Shown: positions 7,495 through 16,697, counted from the first letter of the stretch. The stretch is 64,000 nucleotides of DNA from Microbacterium esteraromaticum (GCF_017303215.1 NZ_JAEMWU010000001.1:496001-560000); one strand, 5' to 3'. The notes: a model not told the origin generated them from the sequence alone. Numbers and translations are program-made.

Positions 7495-8426
7495 TGGACG
7501 GCTTCAACATTCCGATCGGTGAATGGGGAAAGAGCGTCGTGGACTGGGTCCGCGATGATCTGGACTGGCTGACCGACGCCATCGCCGCCTTTGTCGGCTT
7601 CCTCGCCGAGGGCCTCGCCGCCATGCTGATGGCACCGGCCGCCCCGGTGATGATCGTGCTGTTCGCGCTGATCGCCTGGCTGGTGCGCTCGTGGAAGCTC
7701 GCGATCGGCACCGTGGTGATGTTCGTCGTCATCCTCGGCGTCGACCAGTGGGACAACGCGATGCAGACGCTGGCGCTGGTGCTGATCGCCACGCTCGTCA
7801 CCGTCGCGATCGCCGTGCCGCTGGGCATCTGGGCGGCCCGCAACGACACCGTCAGTGCCGTCATCAAGCCGGTGCTCGACCTGATGCAGACCATGCCATC
7901 GCTGGTGTACCTGATCCCCGTGATCATCTTCTTCAGCCTCGGCTTCGTGCCCGGCGTCATCGCCACGGTGATCTTCTCGCTGCCGCCCGGTGTGCGTCTG
8001 ACCGAGCTGGGCATCCGCGGCGTCGACTCCGAGACGGTCGAAGCCGGTCACGCCTTCGGCGCGACGCCCGGGCAGATCCTGCGCGGCATTCAGCTGCCGC
8101 TCGCGATGCCGACCATCATGGCCGGCGTCAACCAGGTGATCATGCTCGCCCTGTCAATGGCCGTCATCGCCGGTATGGCCGGCGCACCCGGCCTGGGCAA
8201 GGAGGTGGTCGCCGCGCTCGCGACGATCAACGTCGCCCAGGGCATCGAGGCCGGCCTCGGCGTGGTGTTCATCGCCGTCTACCTCGATCGCGTCACGGCG
8301 GCCCTCGGCAACCCGGGCGGCAACCGCTCGTCGCTGATGGGCATGATGCAGCGGCGCCGCGACGAGATGCGCCGCGCGTCGGCAGCATCCGCGGCTCAGA
8401 CGGTCGACTCGGCTGCCGCAGCCTGA
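7494..8426 (+). CDS. proW: Glycine betaine/proline ABC transporter permease (ProW type)
   Basis: A 310-residue MetI-like permease. A ~45-residue amphipathic N-terminus (GKSVVDWVRDDLDWLTDAI) precedes about seven hydrophobic segments. The coupling loop near GIRGVDSETVEAGHAFGATPGQ matches the EAA-type motif that contacts the ATPase. The sequence around PVLDLMQTMPSLVYLIPV is characteristic of the ProW/OpuAB family. It overlaps proV by one base. The C-terminal tail is Arg/Ala-rich and probably cytoplasmic. It works with the flanking ATPase and lipoprotein. Confidence 0.92.
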   Translation: MDGFNIPIGEWGKSVVDWVRDDLDWLTDAIAAFVGFLAEGLAAMLMAPAAPVMIVLFALIAWLVRSWKLAIGTVVMFVVILGVDQWDNAMQTLALVLIATLVTVAIAVPLGIWAARNDTVSAVIKPVLDLMQTMPSLVYLIPVIIFFSLGFVPGVIATVIFSLPPGVRLTELGIRGVDSETVEAGHAFGATPGQILRGIQLPLAMPTIMAGVNQVIMLALSMAVIAGMAGAPGLGKEVVAALATINVAQGIEAGLGVVFIAVYLDRVTAALGNPGGNRSSLMGMMQRRRDEMRRASAASAAQTVDSAAAA

Positions 8427-8500
8427 CCCTCAGAACGTCCCTTCCACACAGCACTACATACGGAACGCGTGAGACATACGTGAAGAAAGAAGGAAGCACC

Positions 8501-9421
8501 ATGAACAAGAGGCACCTGACCAGCATCGTCGCGCTCGGCGCGGCGGCATCCCTCGTCCTCACCGGTTGCGCCGGTGGCGACTCCGGCGACTCGGGCGACG
8601 CAGGCGCACCCGCCGGCGACGAGATGGGCACCATCTCGATGGGGTTCCTGCCCGCATGGACCGACGGTCTGAGCACGGCGTACCTGCTCGCCGACCAGCT
8701 CGAGAAGCTCGGCTACGAGATCGAGATGGAAGACGTCGTCGACGCCGGCCCGCTCTACACCGCCCTGTCGCAGGGCGACATCGACATGTACCCGTCGGCG
8801 TGGTCCGAGGTGACGCACGCCTCGTACATGGAGGAGTACGGCGACAAGATCGAGGACCTCGGCACCTACTACGAGGGCGCGGCGCTCACGATGGCCGTTC
8901 CGGACTACCTGGACGACATCAATTCGATCGCCGACCTCAAGGGCAACGCCGACATGTTCGACGGCAAGATCATCGGCATCGAGCCCGGCGCCGGCCTCAC
9001 CAAGGCCGTGCAGGAGAGCGCGATGCCCGAGTACGGTCTGGACGGCGAGTACGAGCTGCTGACGTCGTCGACCGGTGGCATGCTCGCCACGCTCGACACG
9101 GCTGTGGCCGCCGAAGACCCGATCGTCGTCACGCTGTGGCGTCCGTTCTGGGCCAACAGCGCCTACCCGATGAAGGACCTCGAAGACCCCAACGGCGCCA
9201 TGGGTGCCACCGAGGGTCTGCACTTCCTGGGCAAGCTCGGCTTCGCCGAGGAGTTCCCCGAGGCCGCTGACTTCATCGGCGACGTCACCCTGACCGACGA
9301 GCAGTACGGTGCGCTCGAGAGCCTCGTCACCTCGGACGAGTACAAGGACAAGTCGGCTGAGGCCGTTGACGCGTGGATCGCTGAGTTCGGCGACCAGGTC
9401 GACTGGCTCATCACCGAGTAA
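8501..9421 (+). CDS. proX: Glycine betaine/proline-binding lipoprotein (OpuAC/ProX type)
   Basis: A 306-residue lipoprotein. The basic N-terminus and hydrophobic stretch end in the lipobox LVLTGC (Cys23), followed by an acidic Gly/Asp linker. The mature protein has the OpuAC features: ISMGFLPAWTDGLSTAYLL near the start and Trp/Tyr-rich segments (SAWSEVTHASYMEEYG, TLWRPFWANSAYP) that supply the aromatic cage for quaternary ammonium ligands. ATG 8501 is chosen because AAGGAAG lies about six bases upstream. It is separated from the permease by 74 bases and followed by a strong terminator, so it ends the operon. Confidence 0.92.
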   Translation: MNKRHLTSIVALGAAASLVLTGCAGGDSGDSGDAGAPAGDEMGTISMGFLPAWTDGLSTAYLLADQLEKLGYEIEMEDVVDAGPLYTALSQGDIDMYPSAWSEVTHASYMEEYGDKIEDLGTYYEGAALTMAVPDYLDDINSIADLKGNADMFDGKIIGIEPGAGLTKAVQESAMPEYGLDGEYELLTSSTGGMLATLDTAVAAEDPIVVTLWRPFWANSAYPMKDLEDPNGAMGATEGLHFLGKLGFAEEFPEAADFIGDVTLTDEQYGALESLVTSDEYKDKSAEAVDAWIAEFGDQVDWLITE

Positions 9422-9439
9422 GGCCAACGCATTCCATCG

Positions 9440-9472
9440 AGGCCCTCTCCTGTCACACAGGAGGGGGCCTCG
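9440..9472 (+). terminator. Terminator of the betaine/proline operon
   Basis: A hairpin with 14-bp arms (GAGGCCCTCTCCTG / CAGGAGGGGGCCTC, one G-T pair) and a 5-nt loop lies 18 bases after the stop codon of the binding-protein gene. There is no long T-tract, as is common in actinobacteria. Confidence 0.8.
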
Positions 9473-9489
9473 GTGCATTGCGGGCGGCG

Positions 9490-9495
9490 TAGCCT
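9490..9495 (+). promoter_or_regulatory. Putative -10 element, leaderless start
   Basis: TAGCCT ends exactly six bases before the ATG at 9502, with no Shine-Dalgarno sequence between them. This fits a leaderless transcript of the lipase maturation factor-like gene. Confidence 0.45.
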
Positions 9496-9501
9496 GTGCA
9501 C

Positions 9502-10974
9502 ATGGACGGGTTCGCCGCCGTCGACTTCGGCTTCGCGCGTGAGGTGCTGCAGCGCGGCATCGCTGCGCTCTACCTGGTGGCGTTCGTCTCGTCGCTGAAT
9601 CAGTTCCGGCCGCTGCTCGGAGAGCGCGGCCTGCTGCCAGCCCCAGACCTGCTCGCGTGGGTGGCCGAGTCGCCGAGAAGGCGGCGGATGCTACGGCCGA
9701 CGCTCTTCTCGCGCCTGCGCTACACGGATCGGCGGCTTGCCGCGCTGTGCTGGGCCGGCATCGGCCTGGCGGCCCTGCTGGTGGTGGGCGTTCCGCAGTG
9801 GGGCCCGCCCTGGGTGCCGATGGTCTGCTTCTTGCTGCTGTGGGGCGGGTACATGTCGATCGTCAGCATCGGCCAGACGTTCTACGGGTTCGGGTGGGAG
9901 ATGCTGCTGCTCGAGGCGGGGTTTCTCGCGGCTTTTCTCGGGTCGGCCGAACACCCGCCGCCGACGGTGACGATCGTGTTGTTGTGGTGGCTGCTGTTCC
10001 GCCTCGAGTTCGGCGCCGGCATGATCAAGATCCGCGGCGGTCGGGAGTGGCGTGATCTGACGGCGCTGATGTACCACCATGAGACCCAGCCGATGCCGGG
10101 CCCGCTCAGCCGTCAGGCGCATCTGCTGCCCCGCTGGTTCCACCGTGGTGAGGTGCTCGGCAACCATTTCGCTCAACTCGTCGTGCCGTTTCTGCTGTTC
10201 GCGCCGTTGCTGGGACTGTGGATCGCCGGGCCCGTGCCGACGCTCATCGGTGCCGCCGCCGCGACCGTCATCATCCTGACCCAGCTGTGGCTCGTGGTGA
10301 CCGGCAACTTCGCGTGGCTCAACTGGGCGACGATCGTGCTCGCCTTCTCGGGGCTCGGTGTTGCTGCGGGCATGCTCGCGGGCATCCGCAACCCGGCGCC
10401 GCAGGCGACGATCCCGCTCTACTGGATCGTCGTGACCTCCGCCGTCGGTGCGCTCTACGTCGCGCTCAGCTGGCCGGCGTTGCGCAACCTTTTCGCCCAT
10501 CGCCAGCTGATGAACGCGAGCTTCAACCGTTGGCAGCTTGCCAACGCCTACGGCGCGTTCGGCACGGTGACGAAGGAGCGCATCGAGTGGATCGTCGAGG
10601 GCACCGCGGATGCCGACCCCGAGACGGCTCGCTGGTCGGAGTACGAGTTCCGCGGAAAGCCGGGTGACGTGAACCGGACGCCGCGTCTGTTCGCCCCGTA
10701 CCATCTGCGTCTGGACTGGCTGATGTGGTTCCTGCCGCTCGGGCACGCCATCGACGACTGGTTCACCGCGCTGCTGGTGCGGCTGCTGCAGGCCGACGCC
10801 TCAACGCTGCGGCTGCTGCGTCATGACCCGTTCGGCGGCACGCCGCCGCGCTGGGTGCGGGTGGTCTCGTACCGCTACCGGTTCACGAGCCGTGCCGAGC
10901 ATCGCGAGACCAGGGCCGTGTGGGTGCGTGATCGGCGGCACGTGCTCGTGCGGCCGCTGGGCCTGGAGAGGTGA
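9502..10974 (+). CDS. Lipase maturation factor-like integral membrane protein
   Basis: A 490-residue polytopic protein with about eight hydrophobic segments in the first 340 residues. Motifs typical of the lipase maturation factor (LMF1-like) family are present: FEFGAGMIKIRGG-like sequence (LEFGAGMIKIRGG), then EWRDLTALMYHHETQPMPG and the repeated Trp-rich LTQLWLVVTGNFAWLN. A soluble C-terminal region includes the conserved RLDWLMWFLPL. Eukaryotic members chaperone lipases in the ER; the bacterial role is not established. ATG 9502 follows a leaderless-type -10 box; GTG 9496 is an in-frame alternative. It converges on the Gfo/Idh/MocA gene with only 13 bases between stops. Confidence 0.85.
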   Translation: MDGFAAVDFGFAREVLQRGIAALYLVAFVSSLNQFRPLLGERGLLPAPDLLAWVAESPRRRRMLRPTLFSRLRYTDRRLAALCWAGIGLAALLVVGVPQWGPPWVPMVCFLLLWGGYMSIVSIGQTFYGFGWEMLLLEAGFLAAFLGSAEHPPPTVTIVLLWWLLFRLEFGAGMIKIRGGREWRDLTALMYHHETQPMPGPLSRQAHLLPRWFHRGEVLGNHFAQLVVPFLLFAPLLGLWIAGPVPTLIGAAAATVIILTQLWLVVTGNFAWLNWATIVLAFSGLGVAAGMLAGIRNPAPQATIPLYWIVVTSAVGALYVALSWPALRNLFAHRQLMNASFNRWQLANAYGAFGTVTKERIEWIVEGTADADPETARWSEYEFRGKPGDVNRTPRLFAPYHLRLDWLMWFLPLGHAIDDWFTALLVRLLQADASTLRLLRHDPFGGTPPRWVRVVSYRYRFTSRAEHRETRAVWVRDRRHVLVRPLGLER

Positions 10975-10987
10975 GGTCGCCAGCGGG

Positions 10988-11953
10988 TCAGTGCGGCAGC
11001 CGCACCGTGCGCCCGGTGCGCAGCGACTCGTAGGCGGCATCCACCAGGCGTACCGCGGCGATGCCGTCGGCGGAAGTGACGCGCGCCTCCCGCCCGGTGC
11101 GGATCGCGTCGACGAAATCGGCGAGCTGCTCCCGATAGGGATCGGATGCCGGTGCCGCGGCTTCTGCGGCGTCGATCTCTCCTGCGGAGAAGGCAGTGGC
11201 ATCCGCGGTGTCGACGCGCAGGGTGCCGTCGGTGCCGATGACCTCGGCTACCGACCGGAAGGTGGAGTCGGGGCCGACCCAGTCGCCGCGTACGTGGCTG
11301 ATCGCGCCGTTGGCGTGCGTGAGGGTGACGTGCGCCGACACCGGAGGCTGGATGCGTCCGTCGACGGCCGGGGGATCCTGCGTGGCCGTCACCTCGATGA
11401 CGGGGCCGGCGAGCCACAGGGCCTGGTCGAGATCGTGGATCATCAGGTCGCGGATGAGCCCGCCGCCGGCGTCCTCCGAGAAGAACCAGGCGGCGTCCGG
11501 CGCCACCCCGGTGCGCCGCAGGGTCAGCTCGACCAGGGGGCCGATCGCCTCGATCCGCTGCTTCAGCGCGTGGTAGCCCGAGAAGTAGCGCACGACATGG
11601 GCCGGGAAGAGGCGCATGCCGGCATCCGATGCCGCCGCTGCCAACGCGACGGCATCCGCCTCGGTGACCGCCAACGGCTTCTCGCAGACAACGTGCCGCC
11701 CGGCGGCGAACGCGCGGCGCGCGATGTCGAGATGGGTACTGGTGGGGCTGATGATGTCGACGATCCCCACCGCGGCGATCAGGTCGTCGAGGTCATCGAT
11801 CACGCGGATGCCGTACCGCTCGCCGAGCTGGCGTGCGCCCGTGCGATGCAGGATGCTGACCTCGGCGCCCAACGCCTGCCACGCCTCGATGTGCGACGGG
11901 GCGATGGCCCCGGCGCCGACGATCCCGACCCGCACGGTGTCTTTGTCAGCCAT
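10988..11953 (-). CDS. Gfo/Idh/MocA-family oxidoreductase (locus copy 1)
   Basis: A 321-residue NAD(P)-dependent sugar oxidoreductase. The Rossmann start is VGIVGAGAIAPSH, the CEKPLA motif holds the catalytic Lys, and DLMIHDLDQALWL carries the usual His/Asp. It closely resembles the gene at 13035 (shared RLFPAHVVRY and GGG.IRDLMIHD.DQA.WLAGPV), so the two look like paralogs from a local duplication. TAGGCT ends six bases before its ATG, which suggests its own leaderless promoter although it follows two co-directional genes. Family members oxidise sugar or polyol hydroxyls; the exact substrate is unknown. Confidence 0.88.
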   Translation of the reverse strand: MADKDTVRVGIVGAGAIAPSHIEAWQALGAEVSILHRTGARQLGERYGIRVIDDLDDLIAAVGIVDIISPTSTHLDIARRAFAAGRHVVCEKPLAVTEADAVALAAAASDAGMRLFPAHVVRYFSGYHALKQRIEAIGPLVELTLRRTGVAPDAAWFFSEDAGGGLIRDLMIHDLDQALWLAGPVIEVTATQDPPAVDGRIQPPVSAHVTLTHANGAISHVRGDWVGPDSTFRSVAEVIGTDGTLRVDTADATAFSAGEIDAAEAAAPASDPYREQLADFVDAIRTGREARVTSADGIAAVRLVDAAYESLRTGRTVRLPH

Positions 11954-12009
11954 TTTCCGAGCCTACGCGCGTGGGCGCGCGTTGCGCCCGGCATTTCTGC
12001 AGGACGAGG

Positions 12010-13038
12010 TCAGGGCGCGAGGGCGACGACCTCTCCACCGCGGTCGGCGGAGGACTGCGCGGCCTTCACGATCTCGACCGTGCGGATGCCGACCCCGGCA
12101 TCCGGCTGCGGCTGACGTCCCTCGCGCACAGCCGCGACGAACTCGTCGAGAAGCAGCGCGTCGAGGTCGGCACCGATCGGATCCCAGGTCTCACCGGCGC
12201 CGTCGTGTCCGGCGACGCCCTTCGCGAAGGGGCTGACGGTCACTGAGCCTCGCTCGGCGATCACCTGCAGTGTGAGGCCGCCCCAGGTGGGAGAGTTCAT
12301 CGGCCAGCTCCACGAACAGTCGATGGTCGCGATCACGCCGCTCGGGTACTGCACCGTCACCAACCCGCCGGTCTCGACCTGCAGGTCGCGGTCACCGTGC
12401 AGCACCGAATTCGACACGGCGCGCACCGCGGACGCGCGCTCGCTGAGAAGGTCATCGAGCAGGTCGGCGCAGTGTACGACGTGGTCGACCAGTGCGCCTC
12501 CGCCGGCCAGGTCGGGGTCGGTGAACCAGGCGCGGTCCTGCGGCAGCTTGCCGTTGTTGACCCCCGTGACTCCGAGCACTCGGCCCAGGCGTCCGCTGCG
12601 CAGCTGGGCGATCGCGTCGCGCACCGTAGGGGAGAAACGCACGGGGTAGGCGACCATCAGGATGACTCCGGCCCGTTCGCATGCCTCGCGCATGGCGACC
12701 GCATCGTCGACCGTCGTCGCCAACGGCTTCTCGCACAGCACATGCGCGCCGCTGGCGGCAGCGCGCTCGACGAGTTCGCGGTGGCGCGAGTTCTCGGCGG
12801 CGATCACGACGGCATCCGGAGACCAGGCGAAGGCCTCGTCGTAGGTGTCGACGTAGGCGACCCCCAGCTGCGCGGCCAACTCGGCGCCACGGGGCGCAGC
12901 GTCCGGCGCAGCGGCGCCGTCGGGGTCGGTCGAGATCAGCTCGACGCCGGGCATGCTCCGGAGCGCGTGGACGTAGCTGAGCGCATGCGTGTGCGCGAAC
13001 GAGAGAACGGCGATGCGCAGAGGGCGGGTGGCGGTCAT
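12010..13038 (-). CDS. Gfo/Idh/MocA-family oxidoreductase (locus copy 2)
   Basis: A 342-residue dehydrogenase with LRIAVLSFAHTHALSYVHAL at the N-terminus; the glycine loop is replaced by a SFAHTHA sequence, as in one MocA subgroup. CEKPLA follows, then GGGALVDHVVHCADLL as the catalytic His region. It overlaps the upstream gene by four bases (ATGA at 13035-13038), indicating translational coupling. It differs clearly from copies 1 and 3 and probably acts at another step. It belongs to the ROK-headed catabolic operon. Confidence 0.86.
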   Translation of the reverse strand: MTATRPLRIAVLSFAHTHALSYVHALRSMPGVELISTDPDGAAAPDAAPRGAELAAQLGVAYVDTYDEAFAWSPDAVVIAAENSRHRELVERAAASGAHVLCEKPLATTVDDAVAMREACERAGVILMVAYPVRFSPTVRDAIAQLRSGRLGRVLGVTGVNNGKLPQDRAWFTDPDLAGGGALVDHVVHCADLLDDLLSERASAVRAVSNSVLHGDRDLQVETGGLVTVQYPSGVIATIDCSWSWPMNSPTWGGLTLQVIAERGSVTVSPFAKGVAGHDGAGETWDPIGADLDALLLDEFVAAVREGRQPQPDAGVGIRTVEIVKAAQSSADRGGEVVALAP

Positions 13039-14033
13039 GCGGCGGCCTCCTCGGTGGTGTCGAGCGCGATCGGCGCGCCGGCGGCGATCGAGGCGTAGGC
13101 CGCTTCGGCGACGGCGACCGCCGCGATGCCGTCTTCGGGGGTGACCCGTGCGTCTCGGCCCTCGCGGATCGCCGCGACGAAGTCGGCGATCTCGGCGGTG
13201 TAAGGGCTCTCCTGTGCCGACATCGGCGGGAGGTAGTCGTCCGCGCCCGGGGCGGCGACCGCGTCGATCCGCAGCGCGTGGTCGTCGGCGCTGTCGTAGC
13301 GCAGTCGACCTGCCGATCCCGCGACCTCGACACTGGTGCGGAACGGCATGCCCGCGGCCAGCCAGCTGCCGTGTACGTGGCTGATGACACCATTGCGGTG
13401 GGTGAGCACCACATGCGCCGTCACCGGCACCGGTACGCGGTCATCGACCGTCGGCGGGTTCTGCACGGCGAACACGGAAGCCACCGGTCCGGCAAGCCAC
13501 ATCGCCTGGTCGATGTCGTGGATCATCAGATCGCGGATGATGCCGCCGCCCGCGCTCTCAGCGAAGAACCAGGGCGATGCCGGTGCTGCTCCGGCCCTGC
13601 TGAACCGTTGCACGGCCGTCTTGCCGATCCGACCAGAAACGACGGTGGTCTTGATCTGCTCGTACTCGCCCATGTACCGGACCACATGGGCGGGGAACAG
13701 CCGCACGCCTGCCGCAGCCGCGGCCTCGGCGACGGTGCGCGCGTTCTCGGCGGTGTCAGCGAGTGGCTTCTCACACACCACGTCGCGACCGCGCGCGATG
13801 GCCCGCAGTGCGAAGTCGGCGTGAGTCGTGCTCGGGGTGACGATGTCTACCAGGTCGACGAGCTCGATCAGGGTATCGACGTCGGGGACGACCTCGAAGC
13901 CGTACTCGGCCGCGATCTCGTCAGCGCCGGCGAGTGACGTGACATACCCGGTGGCGCCCAGCGCCCGCCAGGCCTCGGCGTGTACTCGCGAGATTCCTCC
14001 CGCTCCGATGAGGCCGACCTTCAGTGTGCTCAC
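13035..14033 (-). CDS. Gfo/Idh/MocA-family oxidoreductase (locus copy 3)
   Basis: A 332-residue dehydrogenase: LKVGLIGAGGISRVHAEAW, VVCEKPLADT and GGGIIRDLMIHDIDQAMWL. GTG 14033 is chosen because it overlaps the stop of the ROK gene by four bases (GTGA) and begins just before the Rossmann motif; the open frame further upstream runs antisense-like through the regulator gene. It is paralogous to copy 1. Its tight coupling to the regulator makes it the first enzyme gene of the minus-strand arm of this locus. Confidence 0.87.
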   Translation of the reverse strand: MSTLKVGLIGAGGISRVHAEAWRALGATGYVTSLAGADEIAAEYGFEVVPDVDTLIELVDLVDIVTPSTTHADFALRAIARGRDVVCEKPLADTAENARTVAEAAAAAGVRLFPAHVVRYMGEYEQIKTTVVSGRIGKTAVQRFSRAGAAPASPWFFAESAGGGIIRDLMIHDIDQAMWLAGPVASVFAVQNPPTVDDRVPVPVTAHVVLTHRNGVISHVHGSWLAAGMPFRTSVEVAGSAGRLRYDSADDHALRIDAVAAPGADDYLPPMSAQESPYTAEIADFVAAIREGRDARVTPEDGIAAVAVAEAAYASIAAGAPIALDTTEEAAA

Positions 14034-15202
14034 GAACTCTCCTTCTGGTGGGCCGCGGTGCCCGCTGTGTCTGCGGGCAGCGGTGTGATCGGGGGCACGG
14101 GCATGCTCTCGAGCCCATAGATGTCTGCGGCGTGGCGTCGGAAAGCGAAGACGAGGGCGCCGTGGGAAGCGGCTTCGGCGCCGAGTCGTGCCCCCACCAG
14201 TGGTACCGAGAACGGTAGCCCGATGTGCGAGGTCAGCGCCCTCCGCAGAGGATCGAGAAGTTGCTCGTGGGCCGCGGACAGCCCGCCGCCGATGACGACC
14301 ATCGCCGGGTCGACGGTGAGGACGAGTGTTGCGATGCCGTGGGCCAGCTGATCGATGAAGGAATCCAGCTCGTCGACGGCAGGCGCGTCGCCTTCGCGTG
14401 CCAGGGTGAACACGCTCTCGGCGTCGGACCCCGTGCGCCACGTGAGCTGGCCGGTCTGAGTCACAAGTCCGGGGAAGGCCAGGCGCCCGATATCACCCGC
14501 TGCGTTGTGGATGCCTCGACGAGGGCGACCGCCGAGGATGAGACCCATCGCGATACGGTTTCCGACCGACAGGTACAGCAGGTCATCTACGAGCTGCGCG
14601 ACTCCGAGGTGATGCTCTGCGACCGCGGCGAGACGCACACCGTTGTCGACCGAGACCCGGCATCCGAAAGCCGATGCCAACTGGGAGCCGATGTCGACCC
14701 CCGACCATTCGGGGATGACCACCGAGGTCGTCACCCGCCCCGAGTCGTCGACGATGCCGGGGAGGGAGACGCCGATCGCGCGGACGCGCGAGGGGGGGAT
14801 CGCCGACGCGGTCAGTGTCGAGCGGATGTCGTCAATCACCACGGCGAGCTTCTCGGCGCCGTCGCGGGAGTGCGCGACGCCGCCGAAGCTCTCGTGGCGC
14901 ACGACCTGGCCCGCGAGGTCGGCGACCACGACGCGCACCGAGGCCACGCCGACATCAACGCCGACCACGAAGCCGGAACGCTTCTCGAACGAGAACCGCC
15001 GGGCCGGGCGCCCGGCACCCCGGCCGCTGGTGACCGTGGCGTCGGCGACCAGGCCGGCCTCGGTGAGCGTGCTCATCGCATTCTCGACCGAGGTGCGCGA
15101 CAGTTCCAGCGTCTGCGCGATCTCGGTGACGGTGGCCGAACCGTGATCGCGAACATGCAGCGCGGCGCGGACTGCGATGGGAAGGGCGCTGCTGTGCGAC
15201 AT
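14030..15202 (-). CDS. ROK-family transcriptional repressor (XylR/NagC type)
   Basis: 390 residues. An N-terminal winged helix (ATVTEIAQTLELSRTSVENA) is followed by a ROK sugar-kinase-like domain with GVDVGVASVRVVVADL and IGVSLPGIV. The Cys-rich zinc cluster of true ROK kinases is not visible in the HNAAGDIGRLAFPGL region, and a DNA-binding domain is present, so this is a regulator and not a kinase. ATG 15202 follows GAGGAGA. It sits between two divergent arms of a sugar locus and most likely represses both until the sugar or an intermediate binds. Confidence 0.87.
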   Translation of the reverse strand: MSHSSALPIAVRAALHVRDHGSATVTEIAQTLELSRTSVENAMSTLTEAGLVADATVTSGRGAGRPARRFSFEKRSGFVVGVDVGVASVRVVVADLAGQVVRHESFGGVAHSRDGAEKLAVVIDDIRSTLTASAIPPSRVRAIGVSLPGIVDDSGRVTTSVVIPEWSGVDIGSQLASAFGCRVSVDNGVRLAAVAEHHLGVAQLVDDLLYLSVGNRIAMGLILGGRPRRGIHNAAGDIGRLAFPGLVTQTGQLTWRTGSDAESVFTLAREGDAPAVDELDSFIDQLAHGIATLVLTVDPAMVVIGGGLSAAHEQLLDPLRRALTSHIGLPFSVPLVGARLGAEAASHGALVFAFRRHAADIYGLESMPVPPITPLPADTAGTAAHQKESS

Positions 15203-15341
15203 GCGCTGTCTCCTCTCGAGGTCGAAGCGTGCGACAAAATTAGCACACACTACTCACGGAATAACAGTGATTGGCGGCGTCGGTTGGGCCCGCATTTCTC
15301 TTGTTGAAAAGTAGTGGATGAGAGGTGCTGCGCTTTGGGGC

Positions 15342-15375
15342 TTGACTAATTATCCCATGTGAGTGTCATAATGAC
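15342..15375 (+). promoter_or_regulatory. Promoter and putative ROK operator of the sugar operon
   Basis: TTGACT (15342-15347) and CATAAT (15367-15372) form a -35/-10 pair with a 19-bp spacer. The palindrome GTCAT-A-ATGAC (15365-15375) overlaps the -10 box and is a plausible operator. The whole 200-bp divergent region is AT-rich for this genome and also holds GTGC...GCAC around ACAAAATTA at about 15228-15247, near the ROK promoter side. Confidence 0.5.
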
Positions 15376-15404
15376 GATACCTGCACGTTCAGCAAAGGAG
15401 CATC

Positions 15405-16637
15405 ATGCGCGTCAAGAGATTCACCGGCATTGTCGCCGGGCTCGCTGCGATCGGCCTCGTCGCCGGTTGCTCGGCCGGGGGCGCCGAGGCCGGCGGTGAC
15501 CAGAGCGTCACCGTCTGGCTGTATCCGGTCATTGCCGACGAGGCCAAGCACAAGGCGTTCTGGGACCAGACCATCGCCGACTTCGAGGCTGCCAACGAGG
15601 GCATCACGGTCGAGTACGAGATCTTCCCCTGGGCCAACCGCGATGAGAGTCTTCAGACCGCGATCGCCGCCAACAAGGGGCCCGATCTCGTCTACCTGAT
15701 CCCCGATCAGCTGGTCGCCTACGAGAAATCGATCGAGCCGATGGACGACTACCTCAGTGATGACCACAAGGCCGCGCTGCTACCGAACGTCGTCGACTCG
15801 GTCACGCTGGAACCGGGGCTGATGGGCTCACCCGTGCTCACCCAGGCGCTTCCGCTGATCTGCAACGCTGCCGCCTTCGAGGCAGCCGGCATCACCGAGT
15901 ACCCCGAGACGTGGGACGACGCCGTCGAGATCGCCCCGGCGTTCGCAGACAAGGGAATGTACCTGTTCAACTACACCGCATCACCCGAGGCCACGCTCAA
16001 CATGACCTTCTACCCGCTGCTCTGGCAGGCCGGCGGCAAGGTTTACGACACGTCGGGCGACACTGCGTTCGACAGCCCCGAGGGCGTCGAGGCGCTGACC
16101 TTCCTCACCGACCTCGCCGAGGTAGATGCGCTCGATCCAGATGTTCTCACTTCGATGCCGGCCTTCGAACAGACCGGCATCGCGCAGGGCAAGACCGCGT
16201 GCACATGGGTGAATTCGGTCAACGAGGTAGCGCCGATCTGGGGCGAGGAGAACGTCGTCATCCTGCCGCCGCTTTCGAACGAGCAGTCGATCTCGTACGG
16301 CACCGTGGGCTCGTTGTCGATGCTCAAGGGATCCAAGGCCAAGGACGCCGCGGGTGCATTCGCCGAGTTCGCCACCAGTGCTGATGTGATTCGTCCCTAC
16401 CTGCAGGAGGCAGGCTACTTCTCGGCCATCGAGGGGGATCCCGTGTTCGAGCCCGACAGCCTCAACGGTCAGGTCGAGCAGTACGTCGCCACAGCCACGG
16501 TGGGCGAGCTCGCTGAGAGCTCGCGCGCACTGATGGGCGTGCTGTCGCCTGAGCTGCAGGCGGCACTGCTGGGGCAGAAGTCGCCCGAGCAGGCGCTCGA
16601 AGACGCGGCCAAGGCCGCTCAGCCCCTTCTGAAGTAA
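15405..16637 (+). CDS. Sugar ABC transporter substrate-binding lipoprotein (family 1, MalE-like)
   Basis: A 410-residue extracellular solute-binding protein. The signal peptide ends in the lipobox GLVAGC (Cys22). The mature domain begins VTVWLYPVIADEAKHKAFWD, followed by FEAANEGITVEYEIFPW, typical of carbohydrate-binding proteins of the CUT1 importer class. AAAGGAG precedes the ATG. The two permeases follow, separated by a 14-bp hairpin that probably limits read-through so the binding protein is made in excess. No ATPase gene lies in the locus, so a shared MsiK-like ATPase elsewhere in the genome is expected. Confidence 0.9.
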   Translation: MRVKRFTGIVAGLAAIGLVAGCSAGGAEAGGDQSVTVWLYPVIADEAKHKAFWDQTIADFEAANEGITVEYEIFPWANRDESLQTAIAANKGPDLVYLIPDQLVAYEKSIEPMDDYLSDDHKAALLPNVVDSVTLEPGLMGSPVLTQALPLICNAAAFEAAGITEYPETWDDAVEIAPAFADKGMYLFNYTASPEATLNMTFYPLLWQAGGKVYDTSGDTAFDSPEGVEALTFLTDLAEVDALDPDVLTSMPAFEQTGIAQGKTACTWVNSVNEVAPIWGEENVVILPPLSNEQSISYGTVGSLSMLKGSKAKDAAGAFAEFATSADVIRPYLQEAGYFSAIEGDPVFEPDSLNGQVEQYVATATVGELAESSRALMGVLSPELQAALLGQKSPEQALEDAAKAAQPLLK

Positions 16638-16642
16638 TCGGC

Positions 16643-16678
16643 GAGAGAGGCGTGCGGCTCGACTCGCACGCCTCTCTC
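16643..16678 (+). terminator. Intra-operon attenuating hairpin
   Basis: Perfect 14-bp arms (GAGAGAGGCGTGCG / CGCACGCCTCTCTC) with an 8-nt loop lie between the binding-protein stop and the first permease start. The position suggests partial termination or 3'-end protection of the binding-protein mRNA. Confidence 0.65.
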
Positions 16679-16697
16679 CGCGACACGAGGTGTCACT

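Noticed and set aside
14030..15202. ROK protein as a sugar kinase
   Set aside because: It has an N-terminal DNA-binding domain and I do not see the zinc-binding Cys cluster of ROK kinases.
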